Positions 12,072-23,186 are shown, counted from the stretch's first letter. The stretch is 64,000 bases of DNA from Nyssa sinensis (GCA_008638375.1 CM018036.1:13006328-13070327), one strand, 5' to 3'. Numbers and translations: made by a program. Notes: generated from the sequence alone by a model not told the origin.

Positions 12072-12797
12072 CTGTTGTAAATTAAAAACCAAGAAAATTT
12101 ATTGGTTATCGTCCAATAAGATTTCTGAAAACTAAAATTAAAAAAAAAAAAAATACATAAGATATGCTGATGGATGATCATTAGGATGAAAAACACTGAA
12201 ATAAGAACCCAGTAAGTGTTGCAATTTACAACCAACCAAATGATAATGTGTGTGGATAAACATAACAAGGAATCTAGTATTTGGGAATTTGGGCTGATAA
12301 TAGTTCAAATATTGGAAATTATTTAGTAGAAGTAAAAGAATAAATTTTGAAGGCCAGAAAAAATTCAAGACCAATTTGAAGGTAGGCAGAGGTTGACGTA
12401 CTTTTTGTCAAGCAAGGAATATTCAAAACAATTAGGAAATTGCAAAACCAATTCAAGATCTATTCACAACTTATGCAAATTATATGCTTACGCAAAAAAG
12501 TCCTAGAAACACTGGGAAATTTTGAAAATGTGAACAATTGGGATAAGAAGGCAAGAGGAAAGAACTCCTGTCAATCTTCATCACCAATCAGTGAATGCAA
12601 AGGTAAGCAGTTAATTGCGGCAGGACTAGCAATATTTACTAGGATTGGGTTAGACCCAACTGGATCTGTCAACCGGTCTCTACAGCCCTTCATTAAAACC
12701 TCAGTCTGCTGCTAGACTGTAAAGCAAACCATCTGTGATGTACCTTATTTCCTGAAAGTGCAAAACAGGAGATCCAGCATAGTTAATGGTGACTCAC
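12072..12797 (-). other. Intron of the FCP1-like gene
   Basis: A 726-bp intron with GTGAGT donor and ACAG acceptor. It holds only AT-rich sequence and an A-run near 12138-12152. The ORFs seen here on either strand are chance. Confidence 0.75.
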
Positions 12798-12858
12798 CTA
12801 ATGAATTGTCTTTGACATCCTTGTACCGGTATGAATAGGGAAAAATTGCAGTGTTTGG
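12798..12858 (-). CDS. FCP1-like phosphatase gene, internal 61-bp exon
   Basis: Short exon reading PNTAIFPYSYRYKDVKDNSLG. It continues the KALCNP of the preceding exon into the family block ALCNPxxTAIFPxxY, found after the LLLDDSP motif. The acceptor is CTCAG and the donor is GTGAGTC. It contributes 61 nt and leaves one base for the next exon, which keeps the frame. Confidence 0.88.
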
Positions 12859-13001
12859 CTGAGAAATGAATAGTAAACAGGTACAGAGACATAAATACAT
12901 TATAATTAGAATAAACTTCATAATATGTCAAAGATATGATTGATTGACTGGAAACTCCAAATAAGAGAACAAAAGGATAAAAGGAAGATCAGTGAGCTTA
13001 C

Positions 13002-13187
13002 AGGGTTGCACAAGGCCTTATATGGAGAATCATCCAACAACAGTGTGTTCGTTTCATTATACTCCCCCCTCTCCCATGGAAGATTCGGATCATGCTTTTC
13101 CCATAATTTTTTAAGTTCCTTTAAAATCAGGGGCTTGTCCCTGTTCTCAACAGTATTATAACCTGTTTCAGTACAGTGCGATCGATC
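13002..13187 (-). CDS. FCP1-like phosphatase gene, exon with the LLLDDSP motif
   Basis: A 186-bp exon with acceptor TTTGTACAG and donor GTAAGC. It reads DRSHCTETGYNTVENRDKP, then LKELKKLWEKHDPNLPWERG, then NETNTLLLDDSPYKALCNP. These are late motifs of an FCP1/NIF-type HAD domain: a conserved lysine in the KELKKLW segment and the paired aspartates of LLLDDS, which bind the metal in active relatives. The upstream half of the domain lies more than 10 kb away at 24.0-24.5 kb. The frames match exactly across that distance (phase 0 on both sides), so both parts belong to one gene and the space is a very long intron. Confidence 0.92.
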
Positions 13188-13674
13188 CTGTACAAAACCA
13201 ATCTTCATGATATTAAACAAACTGCCATTCGCCACATTAGAACCATACCATTAGTATTAAGTTGCTACACCAAAAATGGGTTGCAATGCACAGACATGGT
13301 TCTCATGAAAAAAGTTCAACAGGTTGCAGAACAAGAGGCTGTAAGTTCAATTGGCTGATGCAATGGACTCGGTAGCAGATGTAAATGGCTTAAGATTTCC
13401 TTAAATTCCCCAAATTAGATTCCCCTGCTGATCTCTTACCAAGAAATAAAAGTTCATATCCATGTAGAAGTTTAAACCCTTGCACATCAGTCTGATTATA
13501 TTGGTTTCTAACTCTTTTGAAAATCTATAAACTGGGTAATTCCTGAGTAAAATAAATTATGGATATAGGAGTTAACAAGAGTAGTAACTCATGTAATGAA
13601 AATAACTTCTCAATATAAAATGTACAGCCCCTAAAATGAAAGTAATTGAGTAACTTCTTTCCAATAACACTATA

Positions 13675-13830
13675 ATCATAGTTGTCAAAAATGTACGATA
13701 CACAATGCGTATCGTACGATACGTCACGATATAACTATAAAAAGATACGACTCGTGCTTTCGTATCGTTTTGCACTGTATCGTCCAATACAAAGGTCATA
13801 TAGTATGTATAGTCGGATACGAGTAATTTG
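13675..13830. repeat. Palindrome-rich patch built on GTATCGTA words
   Basis: The motif (C)GTATCG(T) recurs several times on both strands. CGTATCGTACGATACG at 13708-13723 is a perfect 16-bp palindrome. It probably represents an old MITE terminus or foldback remnant. No ends or target duplication were found. Confidence 0.55.
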
Positions 13831-14068
13831 AGAAACCACACAGAAATTTTTGATTTTTTTTTCAAAAACAAAGATTGTATAGAGAAAGAAATGGAAGAGA
13901 GAAGAAATCAATGATTTGAACATACCTAGACAGAAAATGAACAAAAATTTGAAGGATGAGAATTGGTATCGCAACATTAACACACCCAAGTAAGTTGATT
14001 CTTCTTCTCCTCCTCCAATCACAATCTCTCTTCCATTGAAAATCTCTCTGATTCTGTTTCGACAATCG

Positions 14069-14071
<3 letters not shown>

Positions 14072-14099
<28 letters not shown>

Positions 14100-14100
14100 T
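14072..14100. repeat. (CT)n microsatellite
   Basis: About fourteen CT units within the long intron. The basic ORFs on the minus strand here are repeat translation. Confidence 0.85.
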
Positions 14101-14250
14101 CAACATTCAAGAACATTCCCGAAGGTTGAAACCCTCCCACTCTCTCTTTAGTTTTCACACAACAGCCCCCCCTCCTCCTTGCTAGGAAGGGCATTTCAAG
14201 AGCAATGGGACCCACCTTGTACTGGGTAAAAGCAAACCACAAGATACCAA

Positions 14251-14733
14251 CTAAGAAGCACGGACACGGACACACATTGAATATTTATATTTTTTTATAT
14301 GACCATAGATTTTTACCATATAATAAAAATCTACATTAATTCAAATTAAAATTAGCATAAAGACACATAAATCATAAAAAATTATTAATATTAAAATAAC
14401 AGAGTCATTAAATAAGAATTTAATAACTTCCTCATTTAATCATTAACGTCTATGATTTAATTTTCAAAATAAATTTACTAACTATTACATAAAATATATA
14501 TATATATACATATAAAACAAAACAAAAAAAAAGTGTCCAAAACGTGTACTAACATGTCCATAACGTGTCCGAAAATTCAAAAAAAAAAAAAAAACATTTG
14601 GACACTTTTTTTGCATGTCCAAAAAGTGTCCGAGAGTGTCGTACAACAAGTGTCCGAGAGTGTCGTACAACAAGTGTCTGACACAAACACGTGAGCCAAA
14701 ATAAAGTATCCATATTGTCGACATGCTTCATAG
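14251..14733. mobile_element. hAT-like MITE with 8-bp target duplication
   Basis: The octamer GATACCAA stands at 14243-14250 and again at 14734-14741. Immediately inside are CTAAGAAGCAC on the left and, on the minus strand, CTATGAAGCAT on the right (9 of 11 identical). An 8-bp duplication with short inverted ends is the hAT signature. Inside, words related to GTGTCCGA/CACGGACAC recur. A 24-bp unit AAGTGTCCGAGAGTGTCGTA plus CAAC stands in tandem twice at about 14627-14674, with a partial third. There is no transposase ORF, so the element is non-autonomous. Confidence 0.75.
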
Positions 14734-14783
14734 GATACCAATCTCTTATGATAACATGAAGCCTGAAGTGTATAACATTCAAC

Positions 14784-14795
14784 AAAAAATAAAAG
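14784..14795 (+). repeat. Target-site duplication, left copy, of truncated L1
   Basis: AAAAAATAAAAG, repeated at 17059-17070 right after the L1 tail. Confidence 0.6.
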
Positions 14796-14922
14796 AGGTG
14801 CATGCTTTTCTCCTTACTCGGTTTATGTTGGCCAATGTCTAGTATGGTGAAAGAAATTCTTCTTAGTGGGAGGGAAAGCAGGATCGAGGAAGGCTCAAAG
14901 ATGCATTTGAAGGATGGCCCCC
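14796..14922 (+). mobile_element. Truncated L1 retrotransposon, left part
   Basis: One open frame reads LFSLLGLCWPM, then SGRESRIEE, then KMHLKDG, the C-terminal part of a plant L1 ORF2 shortly before the WCVWRE motif. The frame is interrupted at 14922 by the solo LTR and resumes after 16828. If the LTR and one CCCCC copy are ignored, the frame runs on without a break. The L1 is heavily 5'-truncated, as is usual for target-primed insertions. Confidence 0.75.
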
Positions 14923-16823
14923 TGATAAGAGCATAATATTTAATATTTTTAATTCCTTTATATTTAGTTTTATGACATATTTTTTATTTAAGTGAGCTGA
15001 TTAATTTGTTTATTGAATTAGGGAAGTATTGAAGATAAAAGAATAGACATGGAGTATATTGTGCAATTTTCAGCTTTTAGGCAGATTCGATCTATGGAGC
15101 TTCACTTGAGGTTTGGATGGCGTTAGAGTTTCAGAATGAGGAAGTGATCTTCATGAAGTTTTTAGAGGACGTCTTGAGCTTTTCAGAAAGGTCTGGTTTG
15201 CAAAAATCCGAGTTCGTTTGGGCCTCCAAACATTGTTTCAAAATCAGGCCTGGAAAGCTAATCCGAGCAGTTGGATTCCTGTCCGACCAGCAAACTTCAA
15301 AGGGTTATAACTTGAGTTTCCAAAGTCCAAATCAAGGTGTTTCAAAAACCCAAATTTATCTACTCTTCAAGGGCTACAACTTTCATGAAGAGCCCAAATC
15401 AAGATTCAGTCGTTTTCAGATAGAAAAACAGCGTGCAAGTTCCAGCAGTTTTAGGTGATTTCTGTCCGTCCGTTTTGAAAATGGGCTGCGTTGAACAAAG
15501 AGAAAAGGGGCAGAACGGCTGGGTTCTTAAAAAATGAAAGGGAAGAAAAGTCATAAAGCAGGTGGGTCCATGGAGCAAGGAAAAAAATAAAGAGAAAATA
15601 GAAAAAGAAAAAGTCAAAAAAGTGTTGGGACTGAAGCAGAATGGAAAAGAAGAAAAGAAAGAAAAGTAAAGAAAAGTCAAAGGCAGGAGACATGGAGAAG
15701 CGGCCAGAAGAGGACGTGGGCGCTGGAAAAAGAAAATAGAAAAGAAAGGGCGCAAGGCCCTGGGCTGAACAAAATACACGCAAGCCCATAAGTTGGCGTG
15801 AACAGGCGACTAGGGCGCGAAAAGCGTGGGGTCCAGGCGGCTGTTTTTAAAAGGAGGAAAGAAATAAAAAGGAAAAGAGAGGCTTGTGCGGAGGAGAGTG
15901 TACGGCGCAACCAGAGAGCAACCGTGCAGCAACAGACAGGGAAACAGAGAACACAAATAAATTATTAGTTTTTTTTTATTCAAGTATGTCAAGCTAGTTT
16001 TTCTAATTCAGTTCAAGGAGATTTCGAACCCTCATTACAGTTTGATGGTTGAATCAAATCAGTAACATTATTTCTCCCTTTTCTTATGAATCTGTTCATA
16101 ATAATCTTTTTAATTGTTTTATTGATATTTGATTTGATTAATTTAATCAAGGCCTGTTAAATTGATCAGATTATTATCAATTGCTAGATTCAGGAAGTAT
16201 ATTACGTGATTGATATGATTCCTAATCAATTGTGGAAAATAGTGATAGATGATTGTGGACAAACTTTTGTTTATTGCTATAATTATCATGACCTAAGTTA
16301 AACAGTCCGAGCTTGTGTAATTGTTGCTTAGAATAATCTAATTTCCTGGATATTAATGCTGCCATTATATTAAATTTAGAGAGCTTGTTCTAAATTGTCT
16401 AATGGTTAGAATCTAATGGGAAGCTTGATTCATTAGTGAGGAATTAAGGAAAATTTCGGGTAGCAGAGCTTGTTGTTACCTAGGATTATTAGATTCATTG
16501 AAGGGTAGAATAATGTTATGATTGATTGATTGTTCAATTAACTGCGAGGGTAAGATTGAAGCGAAGAATTAAAGTTTTAATTTATTGATTTTTGTTATTA
16601 ATTTAGTTTTCAAGCATAATTAGTTTGATCAAAATTCCAACCCCCCATTTATTGTTTTGTTATTAATTGAATTTCAGTTTATAATTGGTCAAAATAAATA
16701 AAAAATAAATTGTGGACACTCTATGTGGGTTCGACCTTTCTCATCTAGCTACTGTGTATGTTTTCTTTCATTGTGTTAAGAAGTAAGGTTAAATATTTTT
16801 GGAGTGTTAACGATGCACTTCCA
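14923..16823 (+). mobile_element. Solo LTR inserted in an L1, TSD CCCCC
   Basis: The element begins TGATAAGAGC and ends ACTTCCA (TG...CA), flanked by CCCCC at 14918-14922 and 16824-16828. The insertion cuts an L1 reading frame that resumes correctly afterwards, which supports the ends independently. It has no protein ORF of note; a purine-rich section lies at 15.5-15.9 kb. Near its 3' end is the box TGTGGGTTCGACC (16727-16739). The same start TGATAA and the same box occur in the inverse-oriented solo LTR at 62579-63799, so both probably belong to one family. I do not assign it to copia or gypsy. Confidence 0.75.
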
Positions 16824-16828
16824 CCCCC

Positions 16829-17058
16829 TTTACTTGATTTGGTGTGTATGGAGAGAATGTAATAGTAGAGTTTTTTAGAGGAAGAAAACACTCATTTTTT
16901 TGTTAAAGTATAGATTTTTGAGCACTTCCTTGTTGATTTTTTAGCAACTTTTAAGGCTTTAATCTCATAGCCTTCCTTTGTAACCCCCCCCCCCCCCCCT
17001 CCTTTTTTTTTCCCCTTCTTTTTCTCTTGGATGTTTTAATACAATACTTATCAAAAGT
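16829..17058 (+). mobile_element. Truncated L1 retrotransposon, right part and 3' tail
   Basis: Continues the ORF2 frame with LYLIWCVWREC, the conserved tryptophan-rich C-terminal motif of plant L1 elements. The 3' UTR holds a C16 run (16984-16999). The element ends in TACTTATCAAAAG and an A-rich tail, the usual plant L1 3' terminus. The downstream target duplication is at 17059-17070. Confidence 0.8.
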
Positions 17059-17070
17059 AAAAAATAAAAG
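17059..17070 (+). repeat. Target-site duplication, right copy, of truncated L1
   Basis: AAAAAATAAAAG identical to 14784-14795. Because it is A-rich and next to a poly-A tail, its exact borders are uncertain. Confidence 0.6.
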
Positions 17071-17468
17071 CCCAAAACTATGTCAACCACATTCAAAATA
17101 ATGCTAGAGGCATACATAACTTCAAACATCCTCTTATTTTCTTGAGTTCCAAAGGTTACTCATAAAGGCAGGCAGCAAAGTCATCCTAACCTGATGAAGA
17201 AACAAAACTAAATAGAACATCTAGGACTAGGAGGTAATATATAAACAGAAGAGTCACCAATTTTCCATCACCCTACATGCTAGACAGATGTGAGGATATT
17301 GACTTCAAAATGCTTTTCTTTGAAAAGTCACTTCTTTTGATTGTCACTAAGGCTGCAGGCTGCAGCCAACTACGTATTCTGACTCCTAGGGCTGCTTCTG
17401 AACCAAATCATCCCTGGATGAGAGGCAATAATGAGATGACAAAGAGTGGAAAGAGAAAACAAAAGGCA

Positions 17469-17592
17469 AACATTGAAGTAGCATCATTAGGGTCAGAAAC
17501 AAAAGGAAACATTGAAGTAGCACCATAATCAAGCAGATGAACAATTGAAGTAGCATCATTAGGGTCAGAAACAAGAGGAAACATTGATTCTG
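17469..17592. repeat. Intronic minisatellite, units of about 35 bp
   Basis: ACATTGAAGTAGCATCATTA is followed by GGGTCAGAAACAA, then a shorter variant with GTAGCACCATAATC, then a third unit with the original text (starts near 17470, 17509 and 17542). A last partial unit reads AACATTGATTCTGCATCATC. It lies just upstream of the large L1. An ORF across it is repeat translation. Confidence 0.75.
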
Positions 17593-17610
17593 CATCATCA
17601 TATATTACAT

Positions 17611-17626
17611 ATTTCTTCCAATAGAG
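17611..17626 (+). repeat. 16-bp target-site duplication, left copy
   Basis: ATTTCTTCCAATAGAG, identical to 23187-23202, brackets the large L1. Confidence 0.92.
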
Positions 17627-18343
17627 CTGGTATTGTTACCGCACTGAGAACTCCAGCCAGATAGGGATGGTGCGGTGGCAAGACATTCGAGGTAGAGGAG
17701 ATTACAGATCGTTCAGGAATATTGCTACAACTAACGGAAAGAGGCGGTGGGGTGGTTTGAAGAATACGAATTGATGACAAAGGCTTTTGCTGGATTTGTG
17801 GGCAACTGGATGAGATCATAGGTAGGAAGGAAGAAACTCTGAGAGGGTTCTCCATCGTACAGAGAAGTTGCAGGGTGTTGAAACGATCGAATAATGGTGG
17901 ATCTATTGGGAGAATTGACGAATCAACCAGGGGTGTAAGATACAGTGTCTACATACCGGAGTATGATAAAGGGGTTGGGTGAAAGAGAGTTGCAAGGGTG
18001 CTTCGTATGCTGGCATCGTCAGAGCAGAAACAGGAGAAGGGGGTGTTGAAACCCTTCAAAGAAGTAGCAATGGTGGAAAGTGGCCAGAACAAAAATTGAA
18101 AGTAGTGAAGGAAGGAGAGCTGATTGAAGAGACGCGGTTGTAGATATAGAATCTTGCAAGAAGACATTATCTGGTGGGTAGAGTGGGAGCGCTGGGCTGT
18201 GCAAAGCCTGAAAGAGAAGCAATTCATTGATACATCCAGATTATGGAGGATTCGAGAATGGGTCTTTGAGGGTAGGTAGTACTGCTAGATTGGTGGATGC
18301 TGCAGGTTGTTGCTCAAGGAAAGGAATGGAACAGGAGACCTGG

Positions 18344-18547
18344 ATTTGATTGATCGAATTCCCCCTTTTCTTGTGGAATCAGGAAGTTTTTAGAGCGGTA
18401 GGGGATATATGCGGAGGCTTTTGGGGTACAGATGAAGACACAAAGTTAAGAAGCCATTGCCAATGGGTTCGAATGGAGGAGGAGGTGCCAGCTTCAGTAA
18501 GGGTATGGGTGGGCTCGTGGCATTTTGAAATCCCTATATGGGCCTAA
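18344..18547 (+). pseudogene. L1 ORF1 remnant, DUF4283-like
   Basis: Reads IEFPLFLWNQEVFRAVGDICGGFW and then LRSHCQWVRMEEEVPASVRVWVG, with the spacing of the LPLHLW...FxxIGxxCGG...ARI pattern of DUF4283 proteins encoded by plant LINEs. The frame closes at 18547, and the downstream basic part (18.7-19.75 kb) survives only in pieces. Confidence 0.65.
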
Positions 18548-19779
18548 AGGGGACCACGCTTCACAATGGCAGAGGAAGAAAAGGTAAAGAAAAGTGTGAC
18601 CAATGCCGAAGATGGAGGCTCTATGAAAGTTACGATGGATCACACGCAGCCGGCATGTGTGAGAGAGGAGAACTGAAGAACCTGGAGGTCCAACAGGGTT
18701 TCAACAAGTGGCCTTAAAGAAGACTGAGGAAATTCAAATGTTGAAGCGAGCCGAGCTGGGCTGGGATACAGGCTTGGGCCGCAGAGCTACTAATCAATAC
18801 AATGGGCCGAGAAGTAAGGAATATGGAGGAGCCCAACGAAATTATGCAATGACAAATTGGGCTCAATCTAATAGGCATATGAGTTATACAGGAGGGCTAA
18901 TGGGCCAAATGAAGGGATATTGGCCCAAAATAAATTCGAAACCTTGAGGGAGGAATTGAGCCTGGGTTGGAGAAGCAATAGAAGGGAGTCAAGATCCATG
19001 GAGAGAAATGTTATCCCAACAGGCCCAACAAAAGAGGAATATATGGAAGGCCTGAAGAAAGCCCATGAGGTTAATGAGACCCATTTTATAATGCGCAAGG
19101 GAAAAGCCCATCTGTTGAGGAGACAACCTTGGCAACAGAAGCGGGGAGGCCGATGACGAAGCAGATGAATCAGGAAAGGCTAAGGCTCAACAGAGCAGGC
19201 GAGACTGGCAGAAAGGGGGCCAAAACAGACGATGGAATGGGGAAAAGAAGGAAAAGGTGAGATGGGGTGACGGAAGCTGCGAGTCAGACAAGACAGAGGA
19301 AAGCTTCGTCAGTGGTACAGTGGTAGGGGACTCTGCAACTGTGGAATCTGACAACCGTGTGATGGAGGAAGAGGGGATGAATTGCAGTAATTCACAAAGA
19401 CGAGGGTATGACGCATGCAATGACGACAATTGGGTTCTGAGATCTGCGGGGTATAAAGAAGATTTGTTGGAAGACGTACGGTCTTACATCCCTGAAACAG
19501 AGGAAATGAAGATTCCCAGGGCAGAGGAAGTTGCTCGAGGTATGGCTGCTGTTCGGAATCAAGAAGAGGAGGGGCTCCCTTACAAGTGTTGTCTTCAAAC
19601 ACTGAAGTGGGTAGGGGTGACTTCAGAGATGACCTGGGGGCTAGTAACCAGTTGGTGGAATATGTGGGCAGCGAGGAGAAGGTGCCACTGTATTGTAACC
19701 CATTGGCTGTAATTGTCCCAGACAAGGAGCAGATCAGTGCATCCATGCAGTGTGAAATGAAGAAAATGGAGTCGTCGAA

Positions 19780-20110
19780 ATGGGTGTATGGGCCTAATTT
19801 GGAGGTTGATAAGAGTCTTTTTTGGGAGGAGCTGCAAAGAGATGCCATTAGGGGGGCTGGTTAATGGGTATTAGGAAGGGACTTCAACATGACAAGCAAG
19901 ATATCCGGGGGAGAGAAGAGGTAGGGGCAGTTGACCAAAAGTATGAGAGTTTTTTCAGAGTTTATAGATCAAAATCATTTGGTGGACTTTCCTCTTGAGG
20001 GGGGAGATTCACATTGACCAGTGATAGGGACAATCCATCCATGTTTAGGCTGGATTGTTTCCTAATATCTACATCTTGGGAAATTAAATTTCCTAATTCC
20101 ACAAATTTTC
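19780..20110 (+). pseudogene. L1 APE-type endonuclease, C-terminal remnant
   Basis: VYGPNLEVDKSLFWEEL is followed after a stop by WVLGRDFNMTS, equivalent to the GDFN motif of AP-endonuclease-like LINE nucleases. LVDFPLEGGD and DNPSMFRLDCFL follow. The N-terminal catalytic motifs expected about 100 residues earlier (N-x-R-G and the glutamate block) are not seen between the ORF1 remnant and this point. Confidence 0.7.
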
Positions 20111-20589
20111 TTTCCAAAGCCAGAGTCAGACTACAACCCAATCTTGTTGGATAATGGAGGCTTGAGATGGGGTAAAAGCCCCTTCAGATTTCAAAATATG
20201 TGATTACAAGTCCCAAGGTTTAGAGGTAAGGTGGTGGAATGGTGGCAAGGGTATGACATAAGGGGAGATCCGAGCTTCGTCATGGCTAAGAAGTTAAAGC
20301 TTTTGAAGGCAGATTTGAGGAGATGGAATAAGGAGGAATTAGGTCATGTTTAGTTAAAGAAAGATAATCTACTAATCCAAGCTTTGAATAGGAAGGAACA
20401 GGAACAGGCTTTAATAAAAGAGGAGAGGGTTCAGAGGGAGGGTATGAAAGGTGAGTTGGGAATGTGCTATGAAGCAGGAGGAAATTCCTTGGAGGCAAAA
20501 ATCGAGGGTGCTATGGTTGAAGGAAGAGGATAAAAATAAAAAGGGCAGCCAACTATCACAAGCAGAACAACAATATCAGCACGATCACT

Positions 20590-21960
20590 ATTGGTGATTG
20601 AACGTTTCATGAGATTGAGGAGGTGAGGTCTGGAATTGTGGAGTTCTACAAGAATTTGTACAAGGAAGCCTCTGATTGGAGACCTAACTTGGAAGATCTG
20701 GAATTTAGTTCCATATTGAGGGACGAAGCAAATATTCTTGAGTGTCCTTTTGAGGAGGAAGAGATACTTGCAGCTCTGAAGCCTTGTGATGGGGATAAAG
20801 CCCCAGGACGGGATGGCTTTACAATGGCTATTTGCAAGCACTATTGGAGGGTGATAAGCAAGGATGTATTGGTAGTTTTGGCTATTTTTATGAGTCTTGT
20901 TCTTTTGAAAAGAGTCTTAGCGCTTCATTTACAGCGTTGATTCCTAAAAAGGATGGGGCAGAGAGCACTAAGGATTTCAAGCTGATTAGTTTGGTGGGAG
21001 ATGGGAAGTTTGTACAAGCTAGTAGCTAAAATCCTTTCTTTGAAACTAAGGAGCCTAATGGGATGAATCATTTATACAAGCTAGAATGCCATTGTAGGAG
21101 AGAGAGATTTTGGATGCGGTTTGATGGCAAATGAGTGTATTGATTCAAGGTGGAAGAAGGAAAGGGGCTTAGTGTGCAAATTGGACATTGAGAAGGCCCA
21201 TGATTATGTTAATTGGGAATTTTTACTTGGCCTGCTTGTGAAAATGAGTTTTTGGGAGAAGTGGAGGAAGTGGGTGCAGTGTTGCATTTCAAGAGTAACT
21301 TATTCCGTTTTGGTGAATGGATCTCCTACTTGTTTTTCAGTCCTCTCATAGGTTAAGAGGGGGGGGGCCTCCTCTCCCCTTTTCTCTTTGTTATAGTGAT
21401 TGAGGCTTTAACTAAGATGCTTGACAGGGCACTGTTTTTGGAGGCATGGTACAAGGATTTATTGTGAAGGATGGAGGAGACCTGATGATTTTTCACCTTT
21501 TTGCAGATGATGGTATACTATCATTTTTTGTGATGTGAAGGAAACTCAATTAAGATACTTGAGATGCATTATTCTTTCTATGTCTTGAGGCAGTCTAGAT
21601 TGAGAGTCAATCTTACTAGGAGCTAAATCATTCCAGTGGGAATGTGAATGATACGGAGGAATTGGCATGGAGCATGGGATATGAGGTGGGCAGCCTTCCC
21701 ACAAAATATTTGGGTTTTCCATAGGAAGCTTCAGCAAGATCTGCAAGAGTATGGGATGTAGTTGTGGAGAGGTTCTGGGACTGATTAGCAGGATGGAAAA
21801 TGCAGTATTTTTCTAAGGGAGGGAGGATTATTCTCATCAAAAGCACTTTTTCAAATCTTCCAACTTATTATATATCTTTGTTTCCAATTAAGAAGAAGTT
21901 GGAAAAGCTTCAAAGAAACCTTACTTCTTTTTTTTGGTGGGGTGGGGGGGAAGATAACAA
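20590..21960 (+). pseudogene. L1 reverse transcriptase remnant
   Basis: Successive frames show the finger and palm blocks: EILAALKPCDGDKAPGRDGF, then SFEKSLSASFTALIPKKDGA, then CKLDIEKAHDYVNWEFL and the catalytic LFADDGI at about 21.5 kb, then the KYLGFP segment. At least five frame changes and stop codons separate the blocks. G-runs near 21360 and 21944 lie next to frame breaks. Confidence 0.85.
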
Positions 21961-22094
21961 AAGGAGAGCTCATTTGGTTAGTTTGGATAAGGTGAAACTT
22001 CCCTTGATACAAGGTGGGTTGGGTTTCAAGGATCTCAAAATGTTCAATCAAGCCTTATTGGGAAAGTGGATATAAAGGTTTGTAGTGGAGGACT

Positions 22095-22760
22095 ATGCAA
22101 AGTGGAGTGGACGTGATAGCTACTAAGTATGGTTACGAGGAGGGAGCGTGGTACTCTAAAGATGTTCTTGAAGCCTATGGTTGTGGTGTTTGGAAAGCAA
22201 CTAAGAAGGGCAAGGAAGGCTTTGCTCAAGGTGTTCGGTTTGTTCTAGGGGAAGGATTAAGGGTGAAGTTTTGGACCAATCGTTGGCTTGAGGATGGATC
22301 TCTTAGGGATATATTTCCCAACCTTTACAACATAACAGTGAACAATAAGGCATTGATAGCGGATTGCATTTCCATTGTAGCATGAAAGAAGATTTGGGGT
22401 TTGGAAGAAATTTGTTTGATGGGAAGAGAGGCGAGTTGGAGGATTTAACGACTCTTTTGAGCAAGGTTGTTTTGGGGAAGGATAGTGAGGATGAAATTAA
22501 GTGGAGAGAAAAAAGATGGCAAGTTCACAGTGAAGTCATTCTATAGGTGTTTTGGCCAAAGGGAAGGACAAATCCTTCCCATAGAGATTGATATGGCAGT
22601 CCAAGTTTCCAACTAACGCAGCGTTTTTTGCCTGGTCGGCAGCATGGGGTTCCAATATTACAGCAGAAAATCCTTTTAGATGCAGTTTTTGTCTTCCAAG
22701 CTGTTGTTACATGTGCAAGGAAGAGAGAGACAGTGGATCATCATGTCCATTGTAAGAAGG
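22095..22760 (+). pseudogene. L1 C-terminal zf-RVT region remnant
   Basis: GEGLRVKFWTNRWLEDGSLRDIFPNLYNI is the region after the RT thumb. SKFPTNAAFFAWSAAWG followed by a Cys-rich end (CSFCLPSCCYMCKEE) fits the zinc-binding reverse-transcriptase-associated domain of plant L1. It is broken by frameshifts. Confidence 0.7.
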
Positions 22761-23186
22761 CTAAATATACTTGAAGTTTGCTTTTTGCTTTTCGCTTTTT
22801 GCTTTTTGCTCTTTTTGGTTACCAATGGATAATGTCGGGTACTTTAAAAGAAGTGTGTTAAGGTTAGACTTGCAAGGGGATCAAGAAAGAATTGAAGATT
22901 GCTTGGAGGATAGCCTCACTATGCCTCGCATGATGTATGTGGTGGGAAAGAAATAGGAAAACTTTTGAAGGGGTTGAGCTTCCCCCTTGGAGATTTAAAG
23001 AAGATTCATTCAAACTCTCTTTTTATGGATTAAAGAAAATTTTCCAACATACTTACATAGATTGATAAATTTTTTGGGGGATTTTAGGTCTTAAATTTTG
23101 TACACATACCCTTTTTTTGTAATTATTGGTTGCCCTTCTCGGGAGCCTTGTTTCAAATGCATCTTATTACTGATCAAAAAAGAGAA

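Larger units (their letters stand above)
17627..23186 (+). mobile_element. Near-complete but dead L1-type LINE, 5.56 kb
   Basis: The element is flanked by the perfect 16-bp duplication ATTTCTTCCAATAGAG and ends in TTATTACTGATCAAAAAAG. Remains of both ORFs follow in order. An ORF1-like region at about 18.34-18.55 kb (FPLFLWNQEVFRAVGD, CGGFW) matches the DUF4283 type of plant LINE nucleic-acid-binding proteins. The endonuclease C-terminal half is at 19.78-20.11 kb (VYGPN, GRDFNMT). Reverse transcriptase spans 20.62-21.95 kb ([69 protein letters not shown]). A zf-RVT-like tail is at 22.1-22.75 kb. Many frameshifts and stops make it inactive. The first part of the endonuclease appears deleted. 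Confidence 0.92.

Noticed and set aside
12918..13235. ORF read as one 105-residue minus-strand protein
   Set aside because: Only 13002-13187 is exon; the rest is intron on both sides with clear GT and AG borders.
13735..14275. Minus-strand ORFs rich in Arg/Glu (EREREREREI)
   Set aside because: They are translations of a CT/GA microsatellite and adjoining intron; no conserved protein feature.
15399..15910. Overlapping Phe/Ser/Pro-rich minus-strand ORFs
   Set aside because: They lie inside a solo LTR and come from a purine-rich tract read on the other strand; low-complexity composition and no motif.
16720..16745. tRNA gene suggested by GTGGGTTCGACC
   Set aside because: No A box at proper distance and no acceptor stem; the box recurs as part of a solo LTR family.
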